Below, piece by piece: positions 42,808 through 51,517 of a DNA stretch of 54,178 bases. Each line of letters begins with the position of its first letter. Positions within the stretch are counted from its first letter, which is position 1. The position numbers and the translations under genes are program-made. Source of the stretch: Oscillospiraceae bacterium (GTDB lineage Bacteria; Bacillota; Clostridia; Oscillospirales; Oscillospiraceae); NCBI GenBank assembly GCA_015067845.1, contig SVLT01000016.1:1-54178 (forward strand), read 5' to 3'. The notes below the pieces were generated by a model that was given only the letters and a program-made list of their open reading frames with translations, had not been told where the DNA came from and searched no databases.

Positions 42808-43992
42808 ATGAACACTTTAATTGAACTTTACGATGAAAGAACCATCGAAAATGTTTTGGCTGCGGATATGTTTCGCCCTCAGCGAATTATTTATTTGTGC
42901 CCGACCGAGGTAGCCCAAAACAAGGAACAGCAAAAGACGATCCGCAGCTTTTTCCGTCACCGCGGATGGGAACCGGAGCTGTATTTTATCGAAGCCAGCC
43001 TGTACAAGGTAGACCGTATCGTCCGGCAGCTTCTCACGATCAGTGAGAAGTATCCCGACTGCGCGTTGGATGTTACCGGCGGCAGCGATGCGGAACTCTT
43101 CGCCGCAGGCATGTTTGCTGCCAAAGCAAATGTCTCTGCGTTTACCTATTCCCGGAGAAAAAACCGGTTCTACAACATCTCCGGGGCAGAGTTTGCAGAC
43201 AATCTCCCCTGCGATCTTTCCTATTCTGTGGAAGACTTCTTCCTGATGGCCGGTGGCACCTTGCTCCCCGGCCGGGTAGATAACGCGACCCTTCAGAAGT
43301 ATCTGGTGGATATCGATCCGTTTTTCGACTGTTTTCTCCATTTCCGCCGGGACTGGACAAATATCATTACCTATATGCAGAGAGTATCCCCGGCCGAATA
43401 TGGCCAAGTGCCTCCCATGTCCATTAAAGGAAGCTATGCAGTGAAGGGTGAACGGGGCGGACGGATCTCCGCAAATGAAGCCGCCCTGCGGGCGTTCGAA
43501 CGCATCGGATTCATTCGCAATCTGAATATCGTTTCCGGCGAATCCGTCTCTTTCCGTTTCCGGGACGCAAATACCCGCGCCTGGCTGCGGGATGTGGGCA
43601 GCGTTTTGGAGCTGTATGTTTATAAAGCCTGCCTGGACGCGGGCATCTTCAACGATATTATCAGTAGCGCTGTTGTCCGCTGGAATGATGTGCTGGGACA
43701 CGGCAGCATTATCAACGAGATCGATGCAATGGCCACTATGGGTGTTTTGCCCATTTTTATCAGCTGCAAAGTCAGCGACATCAGGACAGAGGCCCTCAAT
43801 GAGCTGGCGATCTTGCGGGATCGGTTTGGCGGCAAGGGCGCCAAAGCGGTGATCGTCTCCACCGGACAGTGTAATGCCGCATCCCGTCACCGCGCCGCCC
43901 AGTTGGGGATCGCCGTGATCGACCGGGATGAGCTGGAAAGCGGTGCGCTTGTCCACCGTCTGAAAGTGATCATGAAAGTCGAAGATACCTGA
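42808..43992 (+). CDS. DUF1887/Card1-like CARF nuclease
   Basis: 394 residues. The N-terminal half is a Rossmann-like sensor with the LDVTGGSDAELFAAGMFA block that corresponds to the CARF ligand loop of DUF1887 proteins. The C-terminal half is a PD-(D/E)xK nuclease: Glu268 in GSVLELYVYKA, Asp306 in NEIDA, and Ser319-Cys320-Lys321 in FISCK. Card1/Can2 members are cyclic-oligoadenylate-activated nucleases of type III CRISPR. No CRISPR array or Cas gene is in the window, so it may be a stand-alone nuclease. Start context is weak. Confidence 0.82.
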   Translation: MNTLIELYDERTIENVLAADMFRPQRIIYLCPTEVAQNKEQQKTIRSFFRHRGWEPELYFIEASLYKVDRIVRQLLTISEKYPDCALDVTGGSDAELFAAGMFAAKANVSAFTYSRRKNRFYNISGAEFADNLPCDLSYSVEDFFLMAGGTLLPGRVDNATLQKYLVDIDPFFDCFLHFRRDWTNIITYMQRVSPAEYGQVPPMSIKGSYAVKGERGGRISANEAALRAFERIGFIRNLNIVSGESVSFRFRDANTRAWLRDVGSVLELYVYKACLDAGIFNDIISSAVVRWNDVLGHGSIINEIDAMATMGVLPIFISCKVSDIRTEALNELAILRDRFGGKGAKAVIVSTGQCNAASRHRAAQLGIAVIDRDELESGALVHRLKVIMKVEDT

Positions 43993-44009
43993 GCAGAGCA
44001 AAGCCGGCA

Positions 44010-44567
44010 TTGGGTCAACGTCGGTGCTTGTGCCATAGATGTCTGGACCGGACGATTGAAGAACGCAAAGCGCAAATCGCGGCATTCCCTGCAGCGCATC
44101 GCGCTGATTGGGTGCCACGAAGAGTGACCTTCATTGAGAACAAGACCAACTATGATGAATACATCCGTACTGAGAAACAGCATGATGAGCTTATTGTTTA
44201 TCATGGCGGTTTCATAAGCCCGAAAAAGAGGGCGCTTTTCTCTAAATTAGCCCTTGCCGCACAAAGTGGGATTGCGCTGCGCTTCTGGGGAGATATCGAC
44301 CTGGGCGGTTTTCAAATGTACGAACAGTTACAGAAGACGTTCCCTAACGTACGGCCCATGCGAATGTCTGCGGCTGAGGTGGAGAAGTATCATCATAACG
44401 GATTGGCTCGCGCAGAAGAGTATCTATACAAGTTGCGCACTTCGCATTTTAATCATGACGGTTCGCAGTTTAAATCTGCAATCGACAAGATTACAGAATA
44501 CGGAGTCACTATCGAACAAGAGGCCTTCTTAGCGGAGTACGTTCCATGCGACTTAGCTTGTGTGTAA
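44010..44567 (+). pseudogene. jetD: Wadjet JetD C-terminal (DUF2220) fragment
   Basis: 185 residues. RVTFIENKTNYDEY, ELIVYHGGFISPKKRALF and FWGDIDLGGFQMYEQL are the TOPRIM core of the Wadjet JetD (DUF2220) domain, and the C-terminus looks complete. A full JetD has a long N-terminal half that is missing; the frame opens at a TTG 18 bases after the nuclease gene stop. JetABC genes are absent. Most likely the remnant of a Wadjet anti-plasmid locus. Confidence 0.8.
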
Positions 44568-44608
44568 CAAATATCTGCCATAATCCCGGAAGTGTTTGTA
44601 TGTGTAAC

Positions 44609-44632
44609 GGCGGCCTTGAAATCAAGGCCGCC
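44609..44632. terminator. Hairpin between jetD remnant and trxB
   Basis: GGCGGCCTTGA-AA-TCAAGGCCGCC, an 11-bp stem downstream of the minus-strand trxB. T-run is weak. Confidence 0.55.
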
Positions 44633-44657
44633 GCTTCATGATCCACGTGCTATGTTG

Positions 44658-45569
44658 TTATGCTTCCAGGTAATGGCAGGCGGCCATGGCGGCGATGGCG
44701 CCGTCGCTGGATGCGGTGACCACCTGGCGGATCCGCTTACTGCGGCAATCGCCGGCTACGAACAGGCCCTCGGTGACCGTGGCGCAATCTTCGCCGCTGT
44801 CAAAATAACCCCAATCGTTCAGCTTGGCCAGATCTGCAAAGGCGGCGTTTTCCGGCTGCAGACCCACCGCCAGGAATGCGCCGTCCACGGCAATGTCCCA
44901 CTCTTTGCCGGTTTCCTCGCTCTTGAGCCGCAGGCCGGTCAGATTGCCGTTTGCGCTCAGATAGCCGCTGACAACGGTGGAGAACAGTACGCGTACATTC
45001 TCTTTGGCGGTCAACGCCTCCGCCAATTTCTGCTCTCCGGTAAAGAAGGGCAGATTTTGCACAACGGTGACCTTGCTGCATACTTCACTCAGCAGCAGCG
45101 CTTCCTGCAAAGCGGAATTTCCGCCGCCGATCATGGCCACTTCCTGACCGGTATAGAAGGCGCCGTCGCAGACAGCACAGAAGGAAATGCCGTTGCCGAT
45201 CAATTCCTCCTCGCCGGGCAGACCCAATGTGCGGTGCTTGACACCCAGGGCCAAAATGACCGTTCTGCCGGTAAATGTATTGCCCTCTTCCGTGTGTACA
45301 ACAAAGTGGCCCTGGGATTTTTCTACCTGGGTCACGGTTTCCAGCTCCACTTCCGCCCCCAGGGCCAGGGCCTGATCCGTGAGCTGATCAGCAAACTCCA
45401 CACCGCTGATCACCTTCGTACCGGGGATATTTTCCACCTTGGGAGAGTAGGCGATCTGGCCGCCGAAGGCGTTTTTTTCAATGACCAACACGGTCTTACC
45501 GGCCCGCAGGCCATAAATTGCAGCGGTAAGGCCCGCCGGGCCGCCGCCAACAATGATCATATCATGCAT
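44658..45569 (-). CDS. trxB: Thioredoxin-disulfide reductase
   Basis: 303 residues. FAD motif GGGPAG at the N-terminus, the redox pair CAVC, the NAD(P) motif GGGNSA and a C-terminal FAVGDCRSK-like ending (LFVAGDCRSK) are all present. It reduces thioredoxin-like proteins with NAD(P)H. The start is the ATG at 45569 after GGAGG. It lies next to a ribonucleotide reductase that carries its own redoxin domain, suggesting that this flavoenzyme supplies the electrons. Confidence 0.93.
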   Translation of the reverse strand: MHDMIIVGGGPAGLTAAIYGLRAGKTVLVIEKNAFGGQIAYSPKVENIPGTKVISGVEFADQLTDQALALGAEVELETVTQVEKSQGHFVVHTEEGNTFTGRTVILALGVKHRTLGLPGEEELIGNGISFCAVCDGAFYTGQEVAMIGGGNSALQEALLLSEVCSKVTVVQNLPFFTGEQKLAEALTAKENVRVLFSTVVSGYLSANGNLTGLRLKSEETGKEWDIAVDGAFLAVGLQPENAAFADLAKLNDWGYFDSGEDCATVTEGLFVAGDCRSKRIRQVVTASSDGAIAAMAACHYLEA

Positions 45570-45590
45570 AAGGCATCCTCCAATTTCATT

Positions 45591-45619
45591 AAAAGAGCCG
45601 GGCAGTGCCCGGCTCTTTT
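45591..45619 (-). terminator. Terminator between nrdD and trxB
   Basis: On the minus strand a 13-bp stem, AAAAGAGCCGGGC with GCCCGGCTCTTTT, three-base loop, ending in a T-run. Confidence 0.85.
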
Positions 45620-45625
45620 CTGTTG

Positions 45626-48013
45626 TTACAAAGTTGCGATGTACTTCTTGATTTCCGGAACACTGTAGTAGCTGGCAGTCAGGTCGCCGCTTGTAACGAC
45701 CAGGGTCGGCGCGCCCTTGACACCGTACTGTCTGCACAGTTCCACATTCTCGTCAGCGATCAGCTTTTCAAAGGCCACGCCGGCTTTGGTCAGCAATTGT
45801 TCCGCTACCCGGCAGTTGGGGCAGGTAACGCGGCTGAACAGAATGACTTTGCCGCCCTCCACGGCGGGCGCCGGTGCGGCCGCTGCCGCGGGAACGTCGC
45901 AGGCCGCCGCAGCGGGGGTCATCCGGACGGTGCCCTTCAGCTTGGAGTTGCCCACGTTGTACACCAGGCGGTCCTTGAATTCCTGACTCTTGCCCACATT
46001 CCAGTTTTTCACGGGACGGTAGTAGCCGGTGATGCGGCTGTAGACCTCGGTCTCTTTGCCGCAGATGGGGCAGGTGTACTGCTCGCCGGTGATGTAGCCG
46101 TGATCCGCGCAGACGGAATAGGTGGGGCTCAGGGTGTAGTACGGCAACTTGTGGTTCTCTGCGATCTTACGCACCAGGGAGGCTGCAGCCTGCCAATCCG
46201 GCAATTTTTCGCCCAGGAAGGCATGGAAGACCGTGCCGGAGGTATAACGGGTCTGCAGCTCGTCCTGGATCTCCAGGGCGGTAAAGATATCCTCGGTGTA
46301 GCCCACGGGCAGATGGGAGGAATTGGTGTAGTAGGGAGTGCCGTTTTCGTTGGCGGTGATGATGTCGGGGAAACGCTCCTTGTCGTGCTTGGCAAAGCGG
46401 TAAGTGGTGGACTCTGCGGGGGTCGCCTCCAGGTTATACAGATCGCCGTACTTTTCCTGGTAGTCGGACAGACGCTCACGCATATGGTCCAGCACTTCCC
46501 GGGCAAACTTCTGGGTCTGCTCGTGGGTCAGATCCAAACGCAGCCACTTGGCGTTCAGACCCACTTCGTTCATACCGATCAGACCGATGGTGGAGAAGTG
46601 GTTATTGAAGGTACCCAGGTAACGCTTGGTGTAGGGATAGAGGCCATTCTCCATCAAACGGGTGATGACCTGGCGCTTGGTCTTCAGGCTGCGGGCCGCA
46701 ATGTCCATCAGCTTGTCCAACCGCACATAGAAATCCTTTTCATCCGCAGCCAGGTAAGCGATCCGGGGCAGATTGATGGTGACGACACCGATAGAACCGG
46801 TGGATTCGCCGGAACCGAAGAAACCGCCGGACTTCTTGCGCAGTTCACGCAGATCCAGACGCAGACGGCAGCACATACTGCGCACGTCGGAAGGCTCCAT
46901 ATCGGAATTGATGTAGTTGGAGAAATAGGGGGTGCCGTACTTGGCGGTCATTTCGAACAGAAGCTTGTTGTTCTCCGTTTCGCTCCAATCGAAATTCCGG
47001 GTGATGGAATAGGTGGGGATGGGGTACTGGAAGCCACGGCCGTTGGCATCGCCCTCGATCATGATCTCGATGAAGGCCTTGTTGACCATGTCCATTTCCT
47101 TCTGGCAATCACCGTAGGTGAAATCCAGTTCCTTGCCGCCCACGATGGCCGGCAGGTCCTTCAGGTCAGGCGGGCAGACCCAGTCCAGGGTGATGTTGGA
47201 GAAGGGGGCCTGGGTACCCCAGCGGGAGGGGGTATTGACACCGTAGATGAAGCTCTGGACGCACTGCTTGACTTCCTTCTGAGACAGGTTGTCCACCTTG
47301 ACAAAGGGCGCCAGATATGTATCAAAGGAGGAGAATGCCTGGGCGCCTGCCCATTCGTTCTGCATGATGCCCAGGAAGTTGACCATCTGATTGCACAAAG
47401 TGGACAGGTGGCCAGCGGGGCTGGAGGTGATCTTGCCGGGAACACCGCCCAAACCTTCCTGGATGAGCTGCTTCAGGCTCCAGCCGGCGCAGTAGCCGGT
47501 GAGCATGGAAAGATCGTGCAGATGGAGGGCGGCGCTGCGGTGGGCTTCTGCCACTTCCGAATCGTAAATCTCGCTGAGCCAGTAGTTCGCGGTGATAGCA
47601 CCGGAGTTGGAAAGGATCAAACCGCCCACGGAATAGGTAACGGTGGAATTTTCCTTGACACGCCAGTCGTTGATCTGCAGATAGTTGTCTACCAGATCCT
47701 TGTAGTTGAGCAGGGCGGAATTGACATTGCGGACCTTTTCGCGCTGTTTACGGTACAGAATATAGGCCTTGGCCACATCCGAATAGCCGGACTCGGACAA
47801 TACCTTTTCCACGCTGTCCTGAATATCTTCCACGGCGATGCAGCCGTCGTGGATCTTGGGTTCAAAATCAGCGCTGACCTGCAGGGCCAGCATGTTGATC
47901 ACGCTGGGATGGTAGTTTTTGCCCAATGCTTCAAATGCCTTGATCATGGCCGCCGCGATTTTAGTGATCTCAAATTCAACGGTAATGCCGTCGCGCTTTA
48001 GTACCTTATACAT
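45626..48013 (-). CDS. nrdD: Class III ribonucleotide reductase with fused redoxin domain
   Basis: 795 residues. N-terminal ATP-cone (VLKRDGITVEFE), then the anaerobic ten-stranded barrel. A zinc site C-x-x-HGY...CPICG and the glycyl radical segment RITGYYRPVKNWN come near residue 690. The last 75 residues form a thioredoxin/glutaredoxin domain with redox pair CPNC (RVTCPNCRVAEQLL). It reduces ribonucleoside triphosphates without oxygen; the fused redoxin replaces formate as reductant, as known for thioredoxin-dependent class III enzymes. Start at the ATG at 48013; NrdG is encoded upstream. Confidence 0.93.
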   Translation of the reverse strand: MYKVLKRDGITVEFEITKIAAAMIKAFEALGKNYHPSVINMLALQVSADFEPKIHDGCIAVEDIQDSVEKVLSESGYSDVAKAYILYRKQREKVRNVNSALLNYKDLVDNYLQINDWRVKENSTVTYSVGGLILSNSGAITANYWLSEIYDSEVAEAHRSAALHLHDLSMLTGYCAGWSLKQLIQEGLGGVPGKITSSPAGHLSTLCNQMVNFLGIMQNEWAGAQAFSSFDTYLAPFVKVDNLSQKEVKQCVQSFIYGVNTPSRWGTQAPFSNITLDWVCPPDLKDLPAIVGGKELDFTYGDCQKEMDMVNKAFIEIMIEGDANGRGFQYPIPTYSITRNFDWSETENNKLLFEMTAKYGTPYFSNYINSDMEPSDVRSMCCRLRLDLRELRKKSGGFFGSGESTGSIGVVTINLPRIAYLAADEKDFYVRLDKLMDIAARSLKTKRQVITRLMENGLYPYTKRYLGTFNNHFSTIGLIGMNEVGLNAKWLRLDLTHEQTQKFAREVLDHMRERLSDYQEKYGDLYNLEATPAESTTYRFAKHDKERFPDIITANENGTPYYTNSSHLPVGYTEDIFTALEIQDELQTRYTSGTVFHAFLGEKLPDWQAAASLVRKIAENHKLPYYTLSPTYSVCADHGYITGEQYTCPICGKETEVYSRITGYYRPVKNWNVGKSQEFKDRLVYNVGNSKLKGTVRMTPAAAACDVPAAAAAPAPAVEGGKVILFSRVTCPNCRVAEQLLTKAGVAFEKLIADENVELCRQYGVKGAPTLVVTSGDLTASYYSVPEIKKYIATL

Positions 48014-48087
48014 CCGAATCTCTCCTCTATATGATTATTGCAAAACAATCGAGCACTGCTGCTCATTCCGAAAGCCACAGTGCCCGT

Positions 48088-48116
48088 ATTATATCGTATC
48101 TGTATTAGAATGTCAA
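48088..48116 (-). promoter_or_regulatory. Consensus sigma-A promoter of nrdD
   Basis: TTGACA (48116-48111), 17-bp spacer and TATAAT (48093-48088), all perfect consensus, 75 bases before the ATG. Confidence 0.9.
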
Positions 48117-48124
48117 CCCTAAAG

Positions 48125-48140
48125 TAACAATATATTGTGG
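48125..48140. promoter_or_regulatory. NrdR box 1
   Basis: TAACAATATATTGTGG matches 13 of 16 positions of the NrdR consensus ACACWATATATWGTGT. It lies upstream of the -35 of nrdD. Confidence 0.65.
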
Positions 48141-48156
48141 TTGTCGTTGAAACAAC

Positions 48157-48172
48157 GCCATAGATATGGTGT
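48157..48172. promoter_or_regulatory. NrdR box 2
   Basis: GCCATAGATATGGTGT matches 11 of 16 consensus positions and lies 16 bp from box 1, i.e. 32 bp centre to centre, the spacing of paired NrdR boxes. Confidence 0.55.
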
Positions 48173-48879
48173 CATTCACCCCGTAAGTACACTTTTTGAA
48201 CAAATTCCCCGAGAAGTTGCGCAAAGCGCTCTTTTTGGGCCTTTTCCGGGGCAGAAAGGCCGGTAAAAACGACGGTGTCCCGATCCACAAAGCTCTGCAA
48301 ATACAGCACGTCCGGGCGTTTTCCGGGACACAGTCCTGCAAGCCACCGGCCCATGGCCGCAATGGATTCTTCGTCGTGGAGCTGCTGCACGAGGGTCGTG
48401 CGCAGTTCGTAGGGGATATGGCCGCCGATCAGAAAGCGCAGACTTTCCTCAACATCCTTGAGCTGCAGTCCCGCCACGCCCACGGTTTGGGCGTATTGCG
48501 CCGGGCCGTTTTTTACATCCATGGCCACATAATCCACGAACCCGGCTTCCACCAATTGACGCAGCACATGGGGGCGGCTGCCGTTTGTATCCAGTTTGAC
48601 TGCATAGCCCAGGGCATTGATGCGCGCCAGCAACTGCGGCAGTTCCGGATTCAGCGTAGGCTCACCGCCGGTAATGCACACGCCGTCCAGGATGCCCTGG
48701 CGCTTTTGCAGAAAAGAGAGCAGCGCATCGCTGTGCATCAAGGGTTCTGCATCGTGGGTCTGTAACTGGCTGTTATGGCAATAGGGGCAGGCGTAATTGC
48801 AGCCGGCCAGAAAGACCGTGCAGGCCACCTTGCCGGGGTAGTCCAGCAAGGTCATTTTTTGCAATCCGTGAATATACAA
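48172..48879 (-). CDS. nrdG: Anaerobic NTP-reductase activating protein
   Basis: 235 residues, a radical-SAM enzyme with the CNYACPYC cluster motif near residue 27, GGEPTL and other SAM strands. It installs the glycyl radical on NrdD. The start is TTG at 48879 after AAAGGAGG, seven bases away; a later ATG is less well placed. It runs in the same direction as nrdD, with the regulatory region in between. Confidence 0.93.
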   Translation of the reverse strand: MYIHGLQKMTLLDYPGKVACTVFLAGCNYACPYCHNSQLQTHDAEPLMHSDALLSFLQKRQGILDGVCITGGEPTLNPELPQLLARINALGYAVKLDTNGSRPHVLRQLVEAGFVDYVAMDVKNGPAQYAQTVGVAGLQLKDVEESLRFLIGGHIPYELRTTLVQQLHDEESIAAMGRWLAGLCPGKRPDVLYLQSFVDRDTVVFTGLSAPEKAQKERFAQLLGEFVQKVYLRGE

Positions 48880-49021
48880 GAGACCGCCTCCTTTGAAGAA
48901 TCCGCATCCAGTATACCCTGATCCGCAGGGAAAGTCAATCGTTCAAAATGCCCGTTATGGACCGGCTGCACCAACAGACGATTTCGGAAATATATAGTCC
49001 GCTATGCGGTGACGAATTGAG

Positions 49022-49114
49022 ATGGCTGGCGGTGTTTTCTATGGCTGTACCAACTACCATAACGACGAGAAGAAGTGCGGACACATGATCGCACTCAGCT
49101 CGGATCCGGTTTAG
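49022..49114 (+). pseudogene. 3' remnant with topoisomerase-type zinc finger
   Basis: A 30-codon frame ending in a TAG at 49112-49114. GGVFYGCTNY and KKCGHMI resemble the C4 zinc finger of topoisomerase-like C-termini and of some helicases. No larger gene precedes it, so it is a truncated gene end. The next gene's AGGAGG overlaps its stop, showing former operon coupling. Confidence 0.5.
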
Positions 49115-49124
49115 GAGGTTTCAT

Positions 49125-49838
49125 ATGACCGAACTCGAAACTTTGGAACGCGCTAAAATGTACATGGAGAAGCTGACCAACGGCATTAATCCCATTGACG
49201 GCTCCACGATCCCGGACGAGGATGTTGTTAACAATGTCCGCCTTTCCCGTTGTTTCTTCTATGTGGCCGATGTGCTCCGTCAGGTCATCGATAACAGTGG
49301 CGTTACGGCGCAGAAAAAAGCAAAAAAGGAACCGTTTGCTCTGCCGGTTGAGAAGCGTAGCGGCTTTGCTTTTTCAGATGTGCCGATTACTATTTCAGAG
49401 ATTGTAAAACGCATCAACGATTTGGTTGCCAATGAGAATATGAACAGGTTAACGATCTCCATGGTGACAGACTGGCTTGTTAGTATCAACATTTTGGTCA
49501 ACGAGATGAACGCAGAGGGAAAGATCGCTAAGCGGCCTTCTCCCCAAGGCCGATCTTTAGGTATCGGCGTTGAGAACAGAACAAGCATCAACGGCCCATA
49601 CTCCGTGGTGGTTTACAATCGGGAAGCACAGCGCTTTATCATTGACAATTTGGATGCCGCACTTGATGCTTATCGCGCAAAAACTGAAAATCAAGGTCAG
49701 CCCTGGACTCTGGAACACGACCAATGCCTGCTGGATCTGCACCAAAAAGGCGTTCCGGCCGGTGAAATTGCAGTCACATTGAAACGCAATTCCGGCGCTG
49801 TTCGCGCCCGACTGAAGAAGTTGGGAATAACTGAATAA
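49125..49838 (+). CDS. Hypothetical protein with C-terminal SANT-like helix-turn-helix
   Basis: 237 residues, no membrane segment. The last 45 residues (PWTLEHDQCLLDLHQKG, then EIAVTLKRNSGAVRARLKKLG) follow the SANT/Myb-like pattern seen in proteins linked with helicases. The N-terminal 180 residues are not recognised. ATG at 49125 after AGGAGG. It probably belonged with the truncated zinc-finger gene upstream, perhaps in a DNA-repair or restriction-like pair. Confidence 0.75.
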   Translation: MTELETLERAKMYMEKLTNGINPIDGSTIPDEDVVNNVRLSRCFFYVADVLRQVIDNSGVTAQKKAKKEPFALPVEKRSGFAFSDVPITISEIVKRINDLVANENMNRLTISMVTDWLVSINILVNEMNAEGKIAKRPSPQGRSLGIGVENRTSINGPYSVVVYNREAQRFIIDNLDAALDAYRAKTENQGQPWTLEHDQCLLDLHQKGVPAGEIAVTLKRNSGAVRARLKKLGITE

Positions 49839-49911
49839 ATAAAAAGCACAGGAATGACGATTGCGGCTCGTTCTCTTTAATGGGAATCTTACAGAGTAAT
49901 TTTTATCTCTT

Positions 49912-50220
49912 TCATGCCATGTCTGCCTCCTTTATCCGTAGTTTTTCATTGAAGCAGACACCGATCAGATCCTTATGATCCTGTTTTCTGAAATGCGGGC
50001 AGGAGCCGCAGTCGTTGTTACCTTCGCCGCCGTGATGGAGACATTCTGTAAAGATCGCATTCCTCCAGGGTCTGCCGGACGGCGTATATCTCGGTTCCTC
50101 CTTAAAAAACGGATACTGTCCGATCTAGATCTTCCACTGATCGTCATATAGGAACATTACTTCCAGGGCGTCTTCATCTACGCGGATCGTGCGAAGCATC
50201 TTTTTCTTTTCGTCGCTCAT
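49912..50220 (-). pseudogene. Cys-rich small protein interrupted by an in-frame amber codon
   Basis: From the ATG at 50220 (after AAGGGAGG) the frame reads MSDEKKKMLRTIRVDEDALE and continues to a TAG at 50127-50125. Past the TAG it stays open and meaningful for 70 codons with a Cys cluster (TECLHHGGEGN, CGSCPHF, GVCFNEK) before TGA at 49914-49912. A single TGG-to-TAG change (Trp to stop) explains it best. A second short frame, ATGAAAGAG from 49915, starts inside the end and stops after 8 codons. Remnant of an element; family not recognised. Confidence 0.6.
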
Positions 50221-50501
50221 TTGGATCCTCCCTTCGATGTGTTTATACTATAATTATACAGATTTTCAGAAATTGCGGTAGAGTAATTGACCCCCGTTTT
50301 TACTGCAAATTCTATAGAATTTTGGGTCTGTTTGTTCGTGAAAGCGAACGAGAACATTAAAAAAGAACTCTCCGTTCGTCAAAACAGAGAGTTCGATATA
50401 TTTGGTTTGTGCTAAATACAAGAGTGAACGCGTATTCCCTTCATCATCTTGCCCACAGGCGGTAGCGGCTCGTTTCTACCGTCACCGCCTGTGTGGTAAA
50501 A
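50221..50501. other. Intergenic region with terminators
   Basis: No gene seen. It holds the terminator at 50358-50394 and, just before the 50502 gene stop, an inverted repeat CACAGGCGGT/ACCGCCTGTG (50454-50493). Bases 49839-49911, beyond the pseudogene, likewise hold nothing recognisable. Confidence 0.5.
50358..50394 (-). terminator. Terminator after the zinc-ribbon genes
   Basis: On the minus strand GAACTCTC (50394-50387) pairs with GAGAGTTC (50372-50365) and a run of T follows. Confidence 0.75.
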
Positions 50502-50990
50502 TCACTTCAATATCTTGAACTTGCCGATAATGGGCAATTCCTTTGCCTTGCCGTTCAGCGCGTTGATGATGCCGATAACGGCGAGGACGGTGATCACGAT
50601 GCTAAGAATGGGAGCAATGATCCATCCGAGAATGGGGATGATGAGAATAACAGAAGAAAGAATAGCTGCCAAGAACAGGACAAGTCCCTGATTTGCGTGG
50701 TATCTTGCAAAGGGAGAGTCCTTCGCCGCAAGCAGCGGGATGAAGAACAGGATGTATGCCAAAAGTCCCATCACCTTGTTCTTTTCAATATCGTCCTTGT
50801 CAAACTGCTCGGTGATGTCTGCCGTGTTGTTTAAATTGGTTACTTTTGCCGATAAGTCGCTTTGTTGTGCTTGTGCCTGCTGAGTCTTTGTCTGCTGTTC
50901 GGAGGCGGGAGCCTCCATCGGGTTTCCGCAAGAGGGGCAGAATTTTACGCCCTCGTCTACCTTGGTTCCACATTTTCCACAGAATGCCAT
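50502..50990 (-). CDS. Zinc-ribbon membrane protein (DUF4870-like)
   Basis: 162 residues. N-terminal zinc ribbon (CGKCGTKV ... CPSCGNPM), a Gln-rich linker, and a C-terminal membrane part with about three helices (VMGLLAYILFFIPLL and SVILIIPILGWIIAPIL among them). FARYHANQGLVLF is the DUF4870 hallmark. Ribosome site GGAGG. It is one of a set of related zinc-ribbon proteins in a row. Function unknown. Confidence 0.8.
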   Translation of the reverse strand: MAFCGKCGTKVDEGVKFCPSCGNPMEAPASEQQTKTQQAQAQQSDLSAKVTNLNNTADITEQFDKDDIEKNKVMGLLAYILFFIPLLAAKDSPFARYHANQGLVLFLAAILSSVILIIPILGWIIAPILSIVITVLAVIGIINALNGKAKELPIIGKFKILK

Positions 50991-51012
50991 AATTATTTCC
51001 TCCTAATCTAAT

Positions 51013-51489
51013 TTAATTAATAGGCAGATCTCCAAGACTGCCTTCCAGTGCTTGTTTGATGTACTCCACAGGAGAATTACCAAGAGAAATGATGCCAATG
51101 ATCGATACAATCATCAAGACGAATGCGACGATCGCCCAGATCAGATTTGCCTTTGCGAAGTTCTTGATGTTTTTGTTCTTCGCCTTGCAGGACAAAATGA
51201 TCACCGAGATAATGCCGATAATAGGAAGCGCAAACAGAAACATCAAGGCGAAGTATGTTCCCGTTCCAACCACCTTGCTGACAGGTTCCGTTACCGGTGC
51301 CTGCGCCACTGTCTGTTGAGGTGTGGTCTGCTGATACGTTTTTACTGTCTGAGTTTGCGTTTGTACTGCATTACCAGTCACGGCTTCAACCTTGGCAGTT
51401 GGTGTATCCGGTGCTTTTGCTCCGCATTCGGTACAAAACGATACACCGTCCGCAATTTCTTTGCCGCACTCTGTACAGAATTTTGCCAT
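51013..51489 (-). CDS. Zinc-ribbon membrane protein
   Basis: 158 residues. Zinc ribbon (CTECGKEI ... CTECGAKA) at the start, a Thr/Gln-rich linker, then two membrane helices (FALMFLFALPIIGIISVIIL; IWAIVAFVLMIVSIIGII). Ribosome site AGGAGG. Closely similar in plan to the next gene, with 22 bases between them. Function unknown; likely a membrane sensor or scaffold. Confidence 0.78.
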   Translation of the reverse strand: MAKFCTECGKEIADGVSFCTECGAKAPDTPTAKVEAVTGNAVQTQTQTVKTYQQTTPQQTVAQAPVTEPVSKVVGTGTYFALMFLFALPIIGIISVIILSCKAKNKNIKNFAKANLIWAIVAFVLMIVSIIGIISLGNSPVEYIKQALEGSLGDLPIN

Positions 51490-51517
51490 TTCGTCACCTC
51501 CTTCTACTGGTGGCAGG

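Noticed and set aside
45605..48001. 798-codon plus-strand frame opposite nrdD
   Set aside because: Antisense to all nrdD motifs and lacking a ribosome site.
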